Below, piece by piece: positions 1 through 5,951 of a DNA stretch of 7,087 nucleotides. The position numbers were made by a program, and so were the translations under genes. Location of the stretch: positions 1 to 7,087 of the forward strand of contig JAHEME010000089.1 in NCBI GenBank assembly GCA_024643825.1. The letters run 5' to 3'. A model generated the notes under the pieces. That model was not told the origin of the DNA and did not search any database. It worked only from the letters and a program-made list of their open reading frames with translations. The first letter of the stretch is position 1; each line of letters opens with the position of its first letter. Source of the DNA: Chloroflexota bacterium (GTDB lineage Bacteria; Chloroflexota; Anaerolineae; Aggregatilineales; UBA3940).

Positions 1-27
1 AAACGTACTGCACATAGGAGATGACCA

Positions 28-417
28 ATGGCGTACCCCGATATGATCGGCATCGTAGTGAAGGACATGGCGCAATCGCTGAAGTTCTATCGCCTGCTGG
101 GGCTGGGCATTGAGGAGGGCGCGGAATTGGAGGACTACGCCGAGGTGATCACACCCAACGGCTACCGCATCTCGTGGAACACGGTGACGATGATGCAGGG
201 TCTGTACCCGGATTGGGAGGAACCGCGCGGGCATCGGATGACGCTGGCCTTCAAATGCGAGTCACCCGCTGAAGTCGATGCGCTGTATGCTGCGGTGGTG
301 GCGGGTGGGTATGCGAGCTACAAAGCTCCCTGGGATGCCTTCTGGGGCCAACGATACGCGGTGGTGATTGACCCCGATGGCAATCTGGTTGATCTGTTTG
401 CAGCATTAGGGGAGTAG
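28..417 (+). CDS. VOC (glyoxalase/bleomycin-resistance fold) family protein
   Basis: The 129-aa product is a complete single VOC-superfamily protein. Two beta-alpha-beta-beta-beta modules are visible: residues 6-56, opening with IGIVVKDMAQSLKFYRLLGL, and residues 69-125, closing with the family-typical IDPDGNLVDLF. The motif PWDAFWGQRYAVV (101-113) is characteristic of a common actinobacterial/Chloroflexi subgroup, from memory. The start is supported by AGGAG at 16-20, seven bases before the ATG. VOC proteins include dioxygenases, glyoxalases and antibiotic-binding proteins. Here the first-strand position usually held by a metal-binding His is Met6, and the usual final Glu is Asp122, so a metal-dependent enzyme role is uncertain and ligand binding is equally possible. 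It is cytosolic, with no signal peptide or TM segment. It converges on the RNase H gene with only 46 bp between them, and I see no clear terminator there. The fold is certain; the substrate is unknown. Confidence 0.9.
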   Translation: MAYPDMIGIVVKDMAQSLKFYRLLGLGIEEGAELEDYAEVITPNGYRISWNTVTMMQGLYPDWEEPRGHRMTLAFKCESPAEVDALYAAVVAGGYASYKAPWDAFWGQRYAVVIDPDGNLVDLFAALGE

Positions 418-463
418 ATTGATAGTACTTTATTCTTTTGCACTACCACCAAGAAGCGGATTA

Positions 464-1102
464 CTACTTTCGCCCAAAGTCTGCCGGGATTTCTCCCCAG
501 ACTTCTGTTTCCCATTTCAATATCTTGTTGGTGTACTCATGTTCTGCTAGCCACTTCTCCGCACGATCAACTAATTCAAATAGCTCGGTGTTATTTTCAC
601 CACGAGGGAGTTGGGTTTGGCACTTCTTTTTCTTGATCCAGCCAATCGCGTTCTTCGAGTCGGAGTAGATGGGAGCCGTGATCTCACGTTGTTGAAAGAG
701 AGATAGTGCATGGACAATTGCCAGAAACTCTCCAACATTGTTGGTTCCCTGTGGAAACGGGCCGCGTCTAAAGATTTCCTCGCCTGAGTTCGTATCTACG
801 CAGCGATACTCCACTGGCCCCGGATTACCCGAACATGCAGCGTCAACAGCATAGCTCGGATAAACAATCTCGCCGACATCAATCAATCGTATCTGCTTCG
901 ATTTGGAAGTCTTATTCTGGCCTTTGAAGTCCTCATACTCTCCGGCAAAGGCTGCTTGGGCTTCGTGGTGCGTGTCAAAGGATTTGTATTTCGCGTCAGT
1001 GAATCCCGACACCTGTGCAGCACATTCATCCCATGTATGGAATATGCCTGTCTGCCGTCCGTGCCAAACTACATAAAACTTGGGCTTCTTTTTCTTTGCC
1101 AT
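464..1102 (-). CDS. Ribonuclease H with N-terminal viroplasmin (hybrid-binding) domain
   Basis: The predicted 212-aa protein has two domains. Residues 7-52 (FYVVWHGRQTGIFHTWDECA and onward) are the caulimovirus-viroplasmin/RNase H1 N-terminal domain that binds RNA-DNA hybrids. Residues 80-212 are an RNase H fold. The catalytic carboxylates are visible as Asp87 (VDAACSGNPG), Glu125 (NNVGEFLAI), Asp148 (YSDSKNA) and Asp208 (WGEIPADFGRK), so it should be active, cleaving RNA in hybrids with Mg2+. I chose the ATG at 1102 because MAKKKKPKFYVVW matches the usual family N-terminus. An in-frame ATG at 1150 would add 16 unrelated residues. Neither start has a good Shine-Dalgarno. It lies 52 bp downstream of the TIR-TPR gene on the same strand and is probably co-transcribed. 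GC by hand count is about 43% (541-600) and 37% (1081-1140), against about 62% in 3541-3600, which hints at transfer. It is probably not the only RNase H of the cell. Confidence 0.93.
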   Translation of the reverse strand: MAKKKKPKFYVVWHGRQTGIFHTWDECAAQVSGFTDAKYKSFDTHHEAQAAFAGEYEDFKGQNKTSKSKQIRLIDVGEIVYPSYAVDAACSGNPGPVEYRCVDTNSGEEIFRRGPFPQGTNNVGEFLAIVHALSLFQQREITAPIYSDSKNAIGWIKKKKCQTQLPRGENNTELFELVDRAEKWLAEHEYTNKILKWETEVWGEIPADFGRK

Positions 1103-1154
1103 TTTTTGAACTATCTTAATTCCTGCTGACCATATCTGAGAACACCCCAAAGGT

Positions 1155-2492
1155 TCACAAACTAGCGATGAGTTGGCGGGCGATCTCGACGAGTTTGGGA
1201 TGCCAGTTGAGCTTGCGGCTTACAGCCTCGGCATCACGGTACATTGGATCAGCGGCGAGGAGATCGCGCCAGAGGCGGCGTGCTTCGTCGATTTCTCCCA
1301 GTACGTACCATGCTAGTGGTAAGCCCACGACCGCACGTCCATAGTTCGGCTGAAGTTCCAAGCTTTTGCGGAAGTCATCTATAGCATCGCTCGGTTGAGC
1401 CAGGGCAAGATATGACTCTGCCCGATGGCTATAGGGGTTTATGAAATTGGAATCCAGACGAATAGCCTCATCCAAATCACGGATTGCAGCCTCAAATTCA
1501 CCTAGCTTATTATAGAGATACCCTCGGTTGTTGTAGGCTATGGAATACTCTGGATCCAAGCGGATGGCCGTATTGTAGTCGCGGATCGCTTCGTCGTATT
1601 CGCGTTTGCCTAGGTGTAACCACCCTCGATCGGCGTAGGCTGGGGCACTTTCAGGATCAAGGCGGATGGCCTCGTCATAGTCGCGGATGGCCGCATCGAA
1701 ATTGCCTTTAGCGGAGTACGCAGATCCCCGGTTGCTGTACATAATTGCATTCTTCGGACCGAGGCCGATGGCCTTGTCAAAGTCAAGGATCGCCGCATCG
1801 TAGTCGCCTTTGTCATAGTAGGCAATCCCTCGATTGCTGTAAGGGGGAGCCGTGTATGGATTGAGTCGGATACTCTCCGAATAATCTGTAATTCTCCCTT
1901 TGATATCTGTTTTATGCCTGACGAGGCCACGAAAAAAATATTGCTCTGCCGTCAACTGCTCTTGCGTGGGTGGGGGTTCGCTGGCTGCTTCTTCGATCTT
2001 GCGGCTCACCGTAGGCTGATCGGCTGCCGGGGCGGGTTGAATCGCGCCTGAAACGGGTCGCTTGAGAAACTTTGTCCGCAGGCGCTCCATCGCTGCATCA
2101 AAATAATTGTGAGGAACATCCAGCCCACTATACTTTTGGAGACCTTCGAGCTTGCCCGTAAGGTGAGCTTTTGAAGCCTCGAAACTGAAGTTGTTGACGA
2201 GAATGGGCACCACGTTGCGGCCCAGGTCCATCGCCATCTCAATTTCGCGGCGGAGCCAATCGCCGGGTTCGGCACAGCGATCCACTGCGCCGGGTGTCAG
2301 GATGACGAGGAAGTGGGGCCGCGCCGCAATCTGGTTGAGAATGATGGTTTCAAACTGGCCGCTGTCGATGCTCTCGACATCCATGAACACATCGTAGCCA
2401 TTAGCACGCAAATCCAGAAAAATGGCACGAGCGATAAAGGAACTGACATCGCGGCGATAGCTGAGGAAGACCATCCTGTCGGTGTCTGGCAT
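1155..2492 (-). CDS. TIR domain protein with C-terminal TPR repeats
   Basis: The 445-aa protein begins with a TIR domain (about residues 5-143). It has a VFLSYRRD first strand, a BB-loop-like stretch DVFMDVESIDSG (34-45), and DWLRREIEMAM (78-88). Glu83 aligns with the NADase catalytic Glu of enzymatic TIR domains. A Pro/Ala/Glu-rich linker (145-180) leads to about seven 34-residue TPR units (about 183-420), typified by AIRDYDEAIRLDPESAPAYA. No TM or signal segment is visible, so it should be cytosolic. TIR proteins of this layout are NAD-cleaving or signalling effectors in bacteria, and the TPRs would bind a protein partner. NADase activity is inferred from Glu83 only. The ATG at 2492 is preceded only by a weak GAGA-type Shine-Dalgarno, but the TIR sequence starts directly after it. 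Domain GC is uneven, about 65% at 2221-2280 and 38% at 1861-1920 (linker/first TPR), as in a mosaic gene. The RNase H gene follows on the same strand. Confidence 0.92.
   Translation of the reverse strand: MPDTDRMVFLSYRRDVSSFIARAIFLDLRANGYDVFMDVESIDSGQFETIILNQIAARPHFLVILTPGAVDRCAEPGDWLRREIEMAMDLGRNVVPILVNNFSFEASKAHLTGKLEGLQKYSGLDVPHNYFDAAMERLRTKFLKRPVSGAIQPAPAADQPTVSRKIEEAASEPPPTQEQLTAEQYFFRGLVRHKTDIKGRITDYSESIRLNPYTAPPYSNRGIAYYDKGDYDAAILDFDKAIGLGPKNAIMYSNRGSAYSAKGNFDAAIRDYDEAIRLDPESAPAYADRGWLHLGKREYDEAIRDYNTAIRLDPEYSIAYNNRGYLYNKLGEFEAAIRDLDEAIRLDSNFINPYSHRAESYLALAQPSDAIDDFRKSLELQPNYGRAVVGLPLAWYVLGEIDEARRLWRDLLAADPMYRDAEAVSRKLNWHPKLVEIARQLIASL
1459..1866 (-). repeat. 102-bp imperfect tandem repeats coding for TPR units
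   Basis: Four in-frame DNA units of 102 bp (34 codons) start near 1459, 1561, 1663 and 1765. Each contains a variant of cggatggcc followed by tcgtagtcgcggat on the plus strand. They encode the central TPR repeats of the TIR protein. Nucleotide similarity between units makes internal duplication or loss likely, so repeat number may differ between strains. Confidence 0.7.
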
Positions 2493-2533
2493 GGGCGATT
2501 CTCGCAGAGTGTGGCAAACGAAATTCTGCGCTT

Positions 2534-2562
2534 ATTGTAGGAGAAATGAGGGAAGAAGACAA
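2534..2562 (-). promoter_or_regulatory. Putative sigma70 promoter of the TIR-TPR/RNase H unit
   Basis: Read on the minus strand, TTGTCT (2562-2557) and TACAAT (2539-2534) are separated by 17 bp. The -10 matches TATAAT in 5 of 6 positions and the -35 matches TTGACA in 4 of 6. Transcription would start near 2527, giving a leader of about 35 nt before the ATG at 2492. It is the best promoter-like pair in the 105-bp gap, but it is unconfirmed. Confidence 0.45.
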
Positions 2563-2569
2563 TCCGACG

Positions 2570-2618
2570 CCATCAGCCATCAGCCATTCGCCATCCACTA
2601 TCTGCCAGCCACCATCAG
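2570..2618 (-). repeat. Degenerate heptamer tandem array (CTGATGG type)
   Basis: On the minus strand seven consecutive heptamers run CTGATGG, TGGCTGG, CAGATAG, TGGATGG, CGAATGG, CTGATGG, CTGATGG. The two outermost kinds are identical and the middle ones are degenerate, but the seven-base phase never breaks. The array begins inside the 3' end of the SCO1 gene, supplies its last codons (MVAGR) and its TAG stop, and continues into the spacer before the TIR promoter. Short heptanucleotide arrays are known from cyanobacteria and some Chloroflexota genomes. Their role is unclear. Confidence 0.65.
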
Positions 2619-3260
2619 CCGCAGATCGTGGGCGATGTTCTGGGCAGATGATTCGGGCGGAATCTGCACGGCCATCTGCCCCTGGCGGTCGATCACGAAC
2701 AGGCTGGCGGTGTGAATCACCAGATAGTCGTCGGGGTTGTCCTGCGGCACATACTCGAAGTACACGCCATAGTCAACCACGACCTGCCGCATCTGTTCAT
2801 ACGTTCCCGTTGCGCCGATGAACGTATCGTCAAAGTTGGCGACGTACTTTCCGATTCGGTCGGGGGTATCCCGCTGCGGATCGACCGAAAGGAAGATCAC
2901 CTGTACCTCGTCGGCCTTCGATCCGAGCATCTCCATCGCCCGCTTGAGCTGCAATAACGTGGTGGGGCACACATCCGGGCAGGACGTGTAGCCAAAGAAC
3001 ACCACCACCACCTGCCCCCGATAGTCGCTCAGATGAATCGTGCTCCCGTTCCCGGCGGTCAAGGTGAAGTCAGGGGCCGCATAGGGCGGTTGGATCACGG
3101 TTCCAACAAAGGAGGGAGGTCGAAGAAAGAAGAACCACACGACCATCGCAGCGATGAATAGGCCGACTGTGGCAAGAATGGCGAAGGTTGTTACAGAGAT
3201 CGGCTGCGCTGCATCACGAGCGTTCTCGTCTGAGAGGGTGGGTTCAGAGGATGGTGCCAC
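2598..3260 (-). CDS. SCO1/SenC family copper chaperone, membrane-anchored
   Basis: The 220-aa protein has a cytosolic N-tail (1-20), one TM helix (about 21-46) and an outward-facing thioredoxin-fold SCO domain. The copper-binding set is intact: Cys94 and Cys98 in GYTSCPDVCP, and His183 in LVIHTASLFVID. LSVDPQRDTPD (124-134) is also family-typical. SCO proteins deliver copper to, or act as thiol reductants for, the CuA site of cytochrome c oxidase. The start codon is GTG at 3260. It is supported by AAAGG six bases upstream, and the next in-frame Met (39) is inside the TM helix. The gene lies 36 bp after the 194-aa hypothetical gene and looks like the last gene of that operon. The last five residues and the stop are made of the heptamer array, so the natural C-terminus may have been altered. 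The family call is firm. No oxidase subunits are visible in the window. Confidence 0.95.
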   Translation of the reverse strand: MAPSSEPTLSDENARDAAQPISVTTFAILATVGLFIAAMVVWFFFLRPPSFVGTVIQPPYAAPDFTLTAGNGSTIHLSDYRGQVVVVFFGYTSCPDVCPTTLLQLKRAMEMLGSKADEVQVIFLSVDPQRDTPDRIGKYVANFDDTFIGATGTYEQMRQVVVDYGVYFEYVPQDNPDDYLVIHTASLFVIDRQGQMAVQIPPESSAQNIAHDLRLMVAGR

Positions 3261-3296
3261 GGCGGGCCTTTCTACAATCGGAGGAAAAGCGGAGTC

Positions 3297-3881
3297 TTAG
3301 CGCAATCGAGCGTACAACCAGGGATAGCGATCTTCCGGGAAGGCGGGCTGAATGGCCTCGTCCCATACAAAGTCGCCTGCGGTGGAAATCTGCAATAGAC
3401 GGTTATCGGCGGCGGTGAGCATGTCGCGCGTGCTGGTTTCGATAGCGCGTCCGGCAAACGCCATCAGGCTGGCGATGCACACCCGGCCTTCCACCTGATA
3501 CGCGTACTCCGACTGAAAGCGCGGCGGGTCTTGCGAGGCTTCATCGAGGAACCGCTTCCAGGTGCGTGTGCGGCTGGAGGCTTCGCGCATGGCTTTGTCT
3601 TCGGCCTGAACCGCCCAGTGACGCAGCAGTTCATCGGAGGTGGTGCGGGCCGCTTCCCAGCGTTCCCACTGATCGGGGGTCAGCAGATTAGGCAGCGATT
3701 CCAGCATCCCCAGCCGGAACAGCAACCCGCCCAGCGTCCCTTTGGGGAAGGGTTGGCGGGACGGGCCGGGGGTACTCAGCGACCAGAAGACCTGATCACT
3801 CAGCAGATAGTCTTTGAGATCGGAGGTGCTGGATTCGGCAATCGCCAGGTCGCGATCCAAATCTCGCGGGAGCGAACTCAT
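3297..3881 (-). CDS. Conserved hypothetical protein (Chloroflexota-type), 194 aa
   Basis: I cannot assign a function. The product is soluble, rich in Trp and Arg and mostly helical in appearance. Notable stretches are LKDYLLSDQVFWSLS (22-36), GTLGGLLFRLGMLESL (48-63) and a C-terminal FVWDEAIQPAFPEDRYPWLY. Proteins with this pattern (YLLS..LFW, a LTLG.LLLRL-like segment, and an ending FVWDP.L.PAFP..RYWFLYG) are, as I recall, widespread in Anaerolineae and uncharacterised. No catalytic motif or TM segment is evident. The ATG at 3881 overlaps the stop of the upstream microprotein gene (ATGA) and has no Shine-Dalgarno of its own, so translation is probably coupled. SCO1 follows after 36 bp, which suggests a shared role in oxidase or copper biology. 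That inference rests on context alone. Confidence 0.85.
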   Translation of the reverse strand: MSSLPRDLDRDLAIAESSTSDLKDYLLSDQVFWSLSTPGPSRQPFPKGTLGGLLFRLGMLESLPNLLTPDQWERWEAARTTSDELLRHWAVQAEDKAMREASSRTRTWKRFLDEASQDPPRFQSEYAYQVEGRVCIASLMAFAGRAIETSTRDMLTAADNRLLQISTAGDFVWDEAIQPAFPEDRYPWLYARLR

Positions 3882-4039
3882 CGAGGAAGTTGAATCCAGT
3901 CAAGCTCCACGTCACGACCTTTGCCGAGCGTGTAGCTCACACGCACGGTCGGAATCTGGCGATAGCGCACCCACCAGACCACCGCCAGTGAACCGAGGGT
4001 GGCTCCCACGATAACCGTTAGCCAGCGTCCGATCTTCAT
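3878..4039 (-). CDS. Small single-TM protein, 53 aa, coupled to the downstream hypothetical
   Basis: This frame is short but well supported. It translates as MKIGRWLTVIVGATLGSLAV (1-20), then VWWVRYRQIP and a polar tail ending DVELDWIQLPR. One TM helix covers about residues 6-24, and Lys2/Arg5 on one side and Arg25/Arg27 on the other leave the topology open. Its TGA overlaps the ATG of the 194-aa gene by the classic ATGA junction, and its codons are GC-rich at third positions like the neighbours'. A moderate AGAAAG Shine-Dalgarno lies seven bases before the ATG at 4039. The 34-bp gap to the gene upstream and the run into SCO1 place it inside one operon. I recognise no family. A small membrane subunit or anchor linked to copper or oxidase assembly is a guess from context. 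Confidence 0.75.
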   Translation of the reverse strand: MKIGRWLTVIVGATLGSLAVVWWVRYRQIPTVRVSYTLGKGRDVELDWIQLPR

Positions 4040-4073
4040 AGAGATTCTTTCTCTCGCTACCTTGAGCGAATCG

Positions 4074-4508
4074 TTATTTCTTCAACCGGGTCGGCTGCAA
4101 AAATCCCGCCCGGCCCTGAATTTCACCCCAGCGATGCTTGCCGTCGCCCGTGTGCCATTCGTAGACCATGCGGCCTTCGGAGTCGCCGTAGCGGAGGTCA
4201 GCGGGCATCCCCAACACACGCTTCGAGATGCTCTCGACAATGCTCTCGACGGTCATCCCGTCGGGCATATCGCCCTCGGCGGTCGTCTGCGGAACCTTGA
4301 GCGATAGCCATTGGTTCGGCATCCACTCCATTTCGAGGACGTTCTTCCCGGCCAGGCCCTGCGCGCGGAAGGGCGGCTCTGGCTGGATGCAGCGCCAGTA
4401 CAGCCCCACGATACGGGCCTGCCAGAAGGTCCCATTCAGGCGCTCGGTGATGAAATACGTGTTATGTTCCGGTTCTTGATAGAACCATCCGGCGGCGTTG
4501 CTGCTCAT
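4074..4508 (-). CDS. Hypothetical protein, first gene of the SCO1 operon
   Basis: I do not recognise this protein. From the ATG at 4508 it is 144 aa, opening MSSNAAGWFYQEPEHNTYFI and ending in a basic tail QPTRLKK. It is soluble-looking, aromatic-rich (many Trp and Tyr) and probably beta-strand rich (NTYFITERL, FWQARIVGLYW, NVLEMEWM). No cofactor motif or signal peptide is apparent. An in-frame ATG at 4580 would add 24 residues (MRYALGEPTRPWLPYHETRS and onward), but that extension would be coded by a perfect hairpin (4537-4567) and uses codons such as TTA, CTA and ACA unlike the rest, so I prefer 4508. Neither start has a close Shine-Dalgarno. A weak promoter-like pair, TTTTCA (4597-4592) and TATGCT (4574-4569) with a 17-bp spacer, would start transcription inside the longer frame, which also favours 4508. 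It is 34 bp upstream of the TM microprotein gene. Confidence 0.75.
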   Translation of the reverse strand: MSSNAAGWFYQEPEHNTYFITERLNGTFWQARIVGLYWRCIQPEPPFRAQGLAGKNVLEMEWMPNQWLSLKVPQTTAEGDMPDGMTVESIVESISKRVLGMPADLRYGDSEGRMVYEWHTGDGKHRWGEIQGRAGFLQPTRLKK

Positions 4509-4536
4509 ATAGTCTGTTAGACTCCGGGTTTCATGA

Positions 4537-4567
4537 TAGGGGAGCCAAGGTCGAGTTGGCTCCCCTA
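4537..4567 (-). terminator. Perfect stem-loop between the DUF998-like gene and the SCO1 operon
   Basis: AGGGGAGCCAA (4538-4548) and TTGGCTCCCCT (4556-4566) are exact inverse complements around a 7-nt loop. One more T-A pair at 4537/4567 extends the stem to 12 bp. On the minus strand it lies about 70 bp after the stop of the membrane protein gene, so it could end that transcript, although no U-run follows. It could instead be a 5'-leader structure of the next operon, whose ATG (4508) is 28 bp further on. Confidence 0.5.
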
Positions 4568-4633
4568 AAGCATACCGCATTGATCAAGATGTGAAAAGGG
4601 ATTGTATCGCGGTTCTCGTCGACGCGAGGAGTC

Positions 4634-5290
4634 TTACCACTCTGGATTGCCCAGCAGAATACCCTGGGCGAACACCCACACAAACGATAGGGTCACACAC
4701 AGCCATTCCCAGATGACGGGTGTGCTTCGACCAACCATCCCCTGCTCATACAGCATCACCAGCACAAAGAAGATCAGGTAGGTGGCGACCAGCAGCAGGC
4801 TCAGGATCGGCAGGATTCTGGGAACATCCTTCAGCGACCACTCCTTCATGAAGATGAGCGATTGCAGGATCACGACGCCGAAGAAGTACAGCCCAATGCC
4901 GGACTTGTGGATAGGCGGCGCGATGCTGAACGGGATCGCCGTCATGAAGACGGTTCCCAGCGTGGAGCAGAAGCCGATGATCAGGGCGGAAGTCACAAAC
5001 GACCGTCCCGCCCCCAGTTGATGAAGCCGCAGCGCAAGCAGCGCAATCACCAGATAGCGAACCGGCGCGGCGATCAGGGTGCCAGAGTTGAACAGGATCT
5101 GGGGCCATCCAGGCGTATCCCCAATATCCGAGAGATACGTGGTGAAGATGGAAAAGTTGGGGTCGACCGGGATATGGGCAAGTGTTGCCAGCGACACAGT
5201 GAGAATCCCAATGGCTCCTGCAATGATTCCGGTCAGCTTCAATGCGCCGGATATAGGAATCGTCAATTGCTTCTCTTGTTGTAGTAACAT
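4634..5290 (-). CDS. DUF998-like integral membrane protein, six TM
   Basis: The 218-aa product is a polytopic membrane protein. Hydrophobic segments lie near residues 18-40, 67-89, 98-120, 131-148, 158-181 and 191-213. The loop after TM1 contains TYLSDIGDTPGWPQILFNSG (51-70), which resembles the Y.SDIG..., FN.G signature of DUF998 proteins. The function of that family is unknown, and the related Frag1/DRAM/Sfk1 type is an alternative assignment. The ATG at 5290 is chosen because GAGGAGA (5303-5297 on the minus strand) sits seven bases before it. An in-frame ATG at 5311 would place this strong Shine-Dalgarno inside the coding region. It follows the PadR regulator gene by 53 bp on the same strand and is probably co-transcribed with it from the operator-controlled promoter near 5950. 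A role in membrane stress or export of an inducer is possible, but inferred only from the pairing. Confidence 0.85.
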   Translation of the reverse strand: MLLQQEKQLTIPISGALKLTGIIAGAIGILTVSLATLAHIPVDPNFSIFTTYLSDIGDTPGWPQILFNSGTLIAAPVRYLVIALLALRLHQLGAGRSFVTSALIIGFCSTLGTVFMTAIPFSIAPPIHKSGIGLYFFGVVILQSLIFMKEWSLKDVPRILPILSLLLVATYLIFFVLVMLYEQGMVGRSTPVIWEWLCVTLSFVWVFAQGILLGNPEW

Positions 5291-5296
5291 GATATT

Positions 5297-5303
5297 TCTC
5301 CTC
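5297..5303 (-). promoter_or_regulatory. Strong Shine-Dalgarno deciding the 5290 start
   Basis: The minus-strand sequence is GAGGAGA followed, six bases on, by the ATG at 5290. It is the best ribosome binding site among the minus-strand genes here and decides against the upstream in-frame ATG at 5311. A small GAGCA/TGCTC inverted repeat (5306-5319) lies just before it. Confidence 0.75.
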
Positions 5304-5343
5304 AAGAGCATGGTTGCTCAAATAGTTCATTGCGGGTCCGGGA

Positions 5344-5895
5344 TCAGTCCCCAAACCGCGCCCGATAGGTTTTCAGGACACGTTCAGCCCACTCCAGTTC
5401 ACGTTCATAAGTCATCACCCCCTTGTTTAGCGACACTTCCCAGAAGAAGCGTTCGCGCTCAGTTCGCGCACGTTCCACGATGCTCTGTACTTCGTTACTT
5501 TGAAGAACAGCCAGCGTCTCCCTCACTTTGAGGATGTACTCTTCAAGCATCCTCACAAATCTCTCGCTATCCACCCGATCTGCCAGCGTAATCTGCACCA
5601 GCATCTCATTGCGAATCCGCTGCAGCTCAAGCGGTTTGGCTACCCATTCCGCGAGTTCATCACGCCCCGCGCTCGTGATCTGGTACACCTTCTTATTTGG
5701 ATGGCTCTCCTGAGAGATCACCTCCATATTGAGAAGTCCCTCTTCGTGCATCCGGCTCAGGGTCGAGTAGATCTGGGTATAGGTTGCATTCCAATAGAAT
5801 TGCATGGTCGAATCGAACGCCTTCTTGATGTCATAGCCGGAGATTGGCCGGCCCCGGGTATCGATAATGCCGAGCAGAGCATATTTCAGAGACAT
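5344..5895 (-). CDS. PadR family transcriptional regulator
   Basis: The 183-aa protein has the PadR layout. A winged-helix DNA-binding domain covers residues 1-85: MSLKYALLGII opening, ISGYDIKKAF, recognition-helix region WNATYTQIYSTLSRMHEEGL, and wing ending KKVYQITSAGRDELAEW. A C-terminal helical dimerisation domain of the Vir_act_alpha_C type spans about 88-180. PadR proteins are dimeric repressors, usually released by small aromatic or toxic ligands, and often repress themselves and a neighbouring transporter or membrane gene. Just upstream is a 38-bp perfect palindrome overlapping a strong promoter, which fits autorepression. The ATG at 5895 is fixed by the conserved N-terminus, although the Shine-Dalgarno is only GGAT. 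The DUF998-like gene follows after 53 bp and is the likely regulated target. The ligand cannot be read from the sequence. Confidence 0.95.
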   Translation of the reverse strand: MSLKYALLGIIDTRGRPISGYDIKKAFDSTMQFYWNATYTQIYSTLSRMHEEGLLNMEVISQESHPNKKVYQITSAGRDELAEWVAKPLELQRIRNEMLVQITLADRVDSERFVRMLEEYILKVRETLAVLQSNEVQSIVERARTERERFFWEVSLNKGVMTYERELEWAERVLKTYRARFGD

Positions 5896-5913
5896 GGAAT
5901 ATCCAATACACTA

Positions 5914-5951
5914 TATATTCAATAAGTTTCATATGAAACTTATTGAATATA
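5914..5951. promoter_or_regulatory. Perfect 38-bp palindrome, probable PadR operator
   Basis: The half-site TATATTCAATAAGTTTCAT (5914-5932) is followed without a gap by its exact inverse complement (5933-5951), so all 19 base pairs match. It lies 18 bp upstream of the PadR start codon and overlaps the -10 element and predicted transcription start of the promoter at 5949-5976. That is the expected place for an autorepressor site. Two nested half-sites (TTCAATAAG and GTTTCAT) could accommodate two dimers. As RNA it could also form a long hairpin in the leader. Confidence 0.8.

Noticed and set aside
418..463. Terminator between the convergent VOC and RNase H genes
   Set aside because: I found no stem of useful length followed by a T-run on either strand in these 46 bases.
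464..2492. TIR gene considered as a Thoeris system
   Set aside because: No ThsA-like NAD-binding or SLOG effector is adjacent, and the neighbour is an RNase H. Only an isolated TIR-TPR architecture is present.
2570..2618. Short repeats considered as a CRISPR remnant
   Set aside because: Units are 7 bp, contiguous and without spacers, which is incompatible with a CRISPR array.
3531..3893. 120-codon open frame on the plus strand
   Set aside because: It is antisense to the 194-aa hypothetical gene, has Gly/Gln/Arg-rich low-complexity composition and no Shine-Dalgarno or family motif.
4746..5354. 202-codon minus-strand frame overlapping the membrane protein gene
   Set aside because: It is a shifted frame over the DUF998-like gene, rich in His, Arg and Cys, with no family likeness. 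The hydrophobic periodicity is in the other frame.
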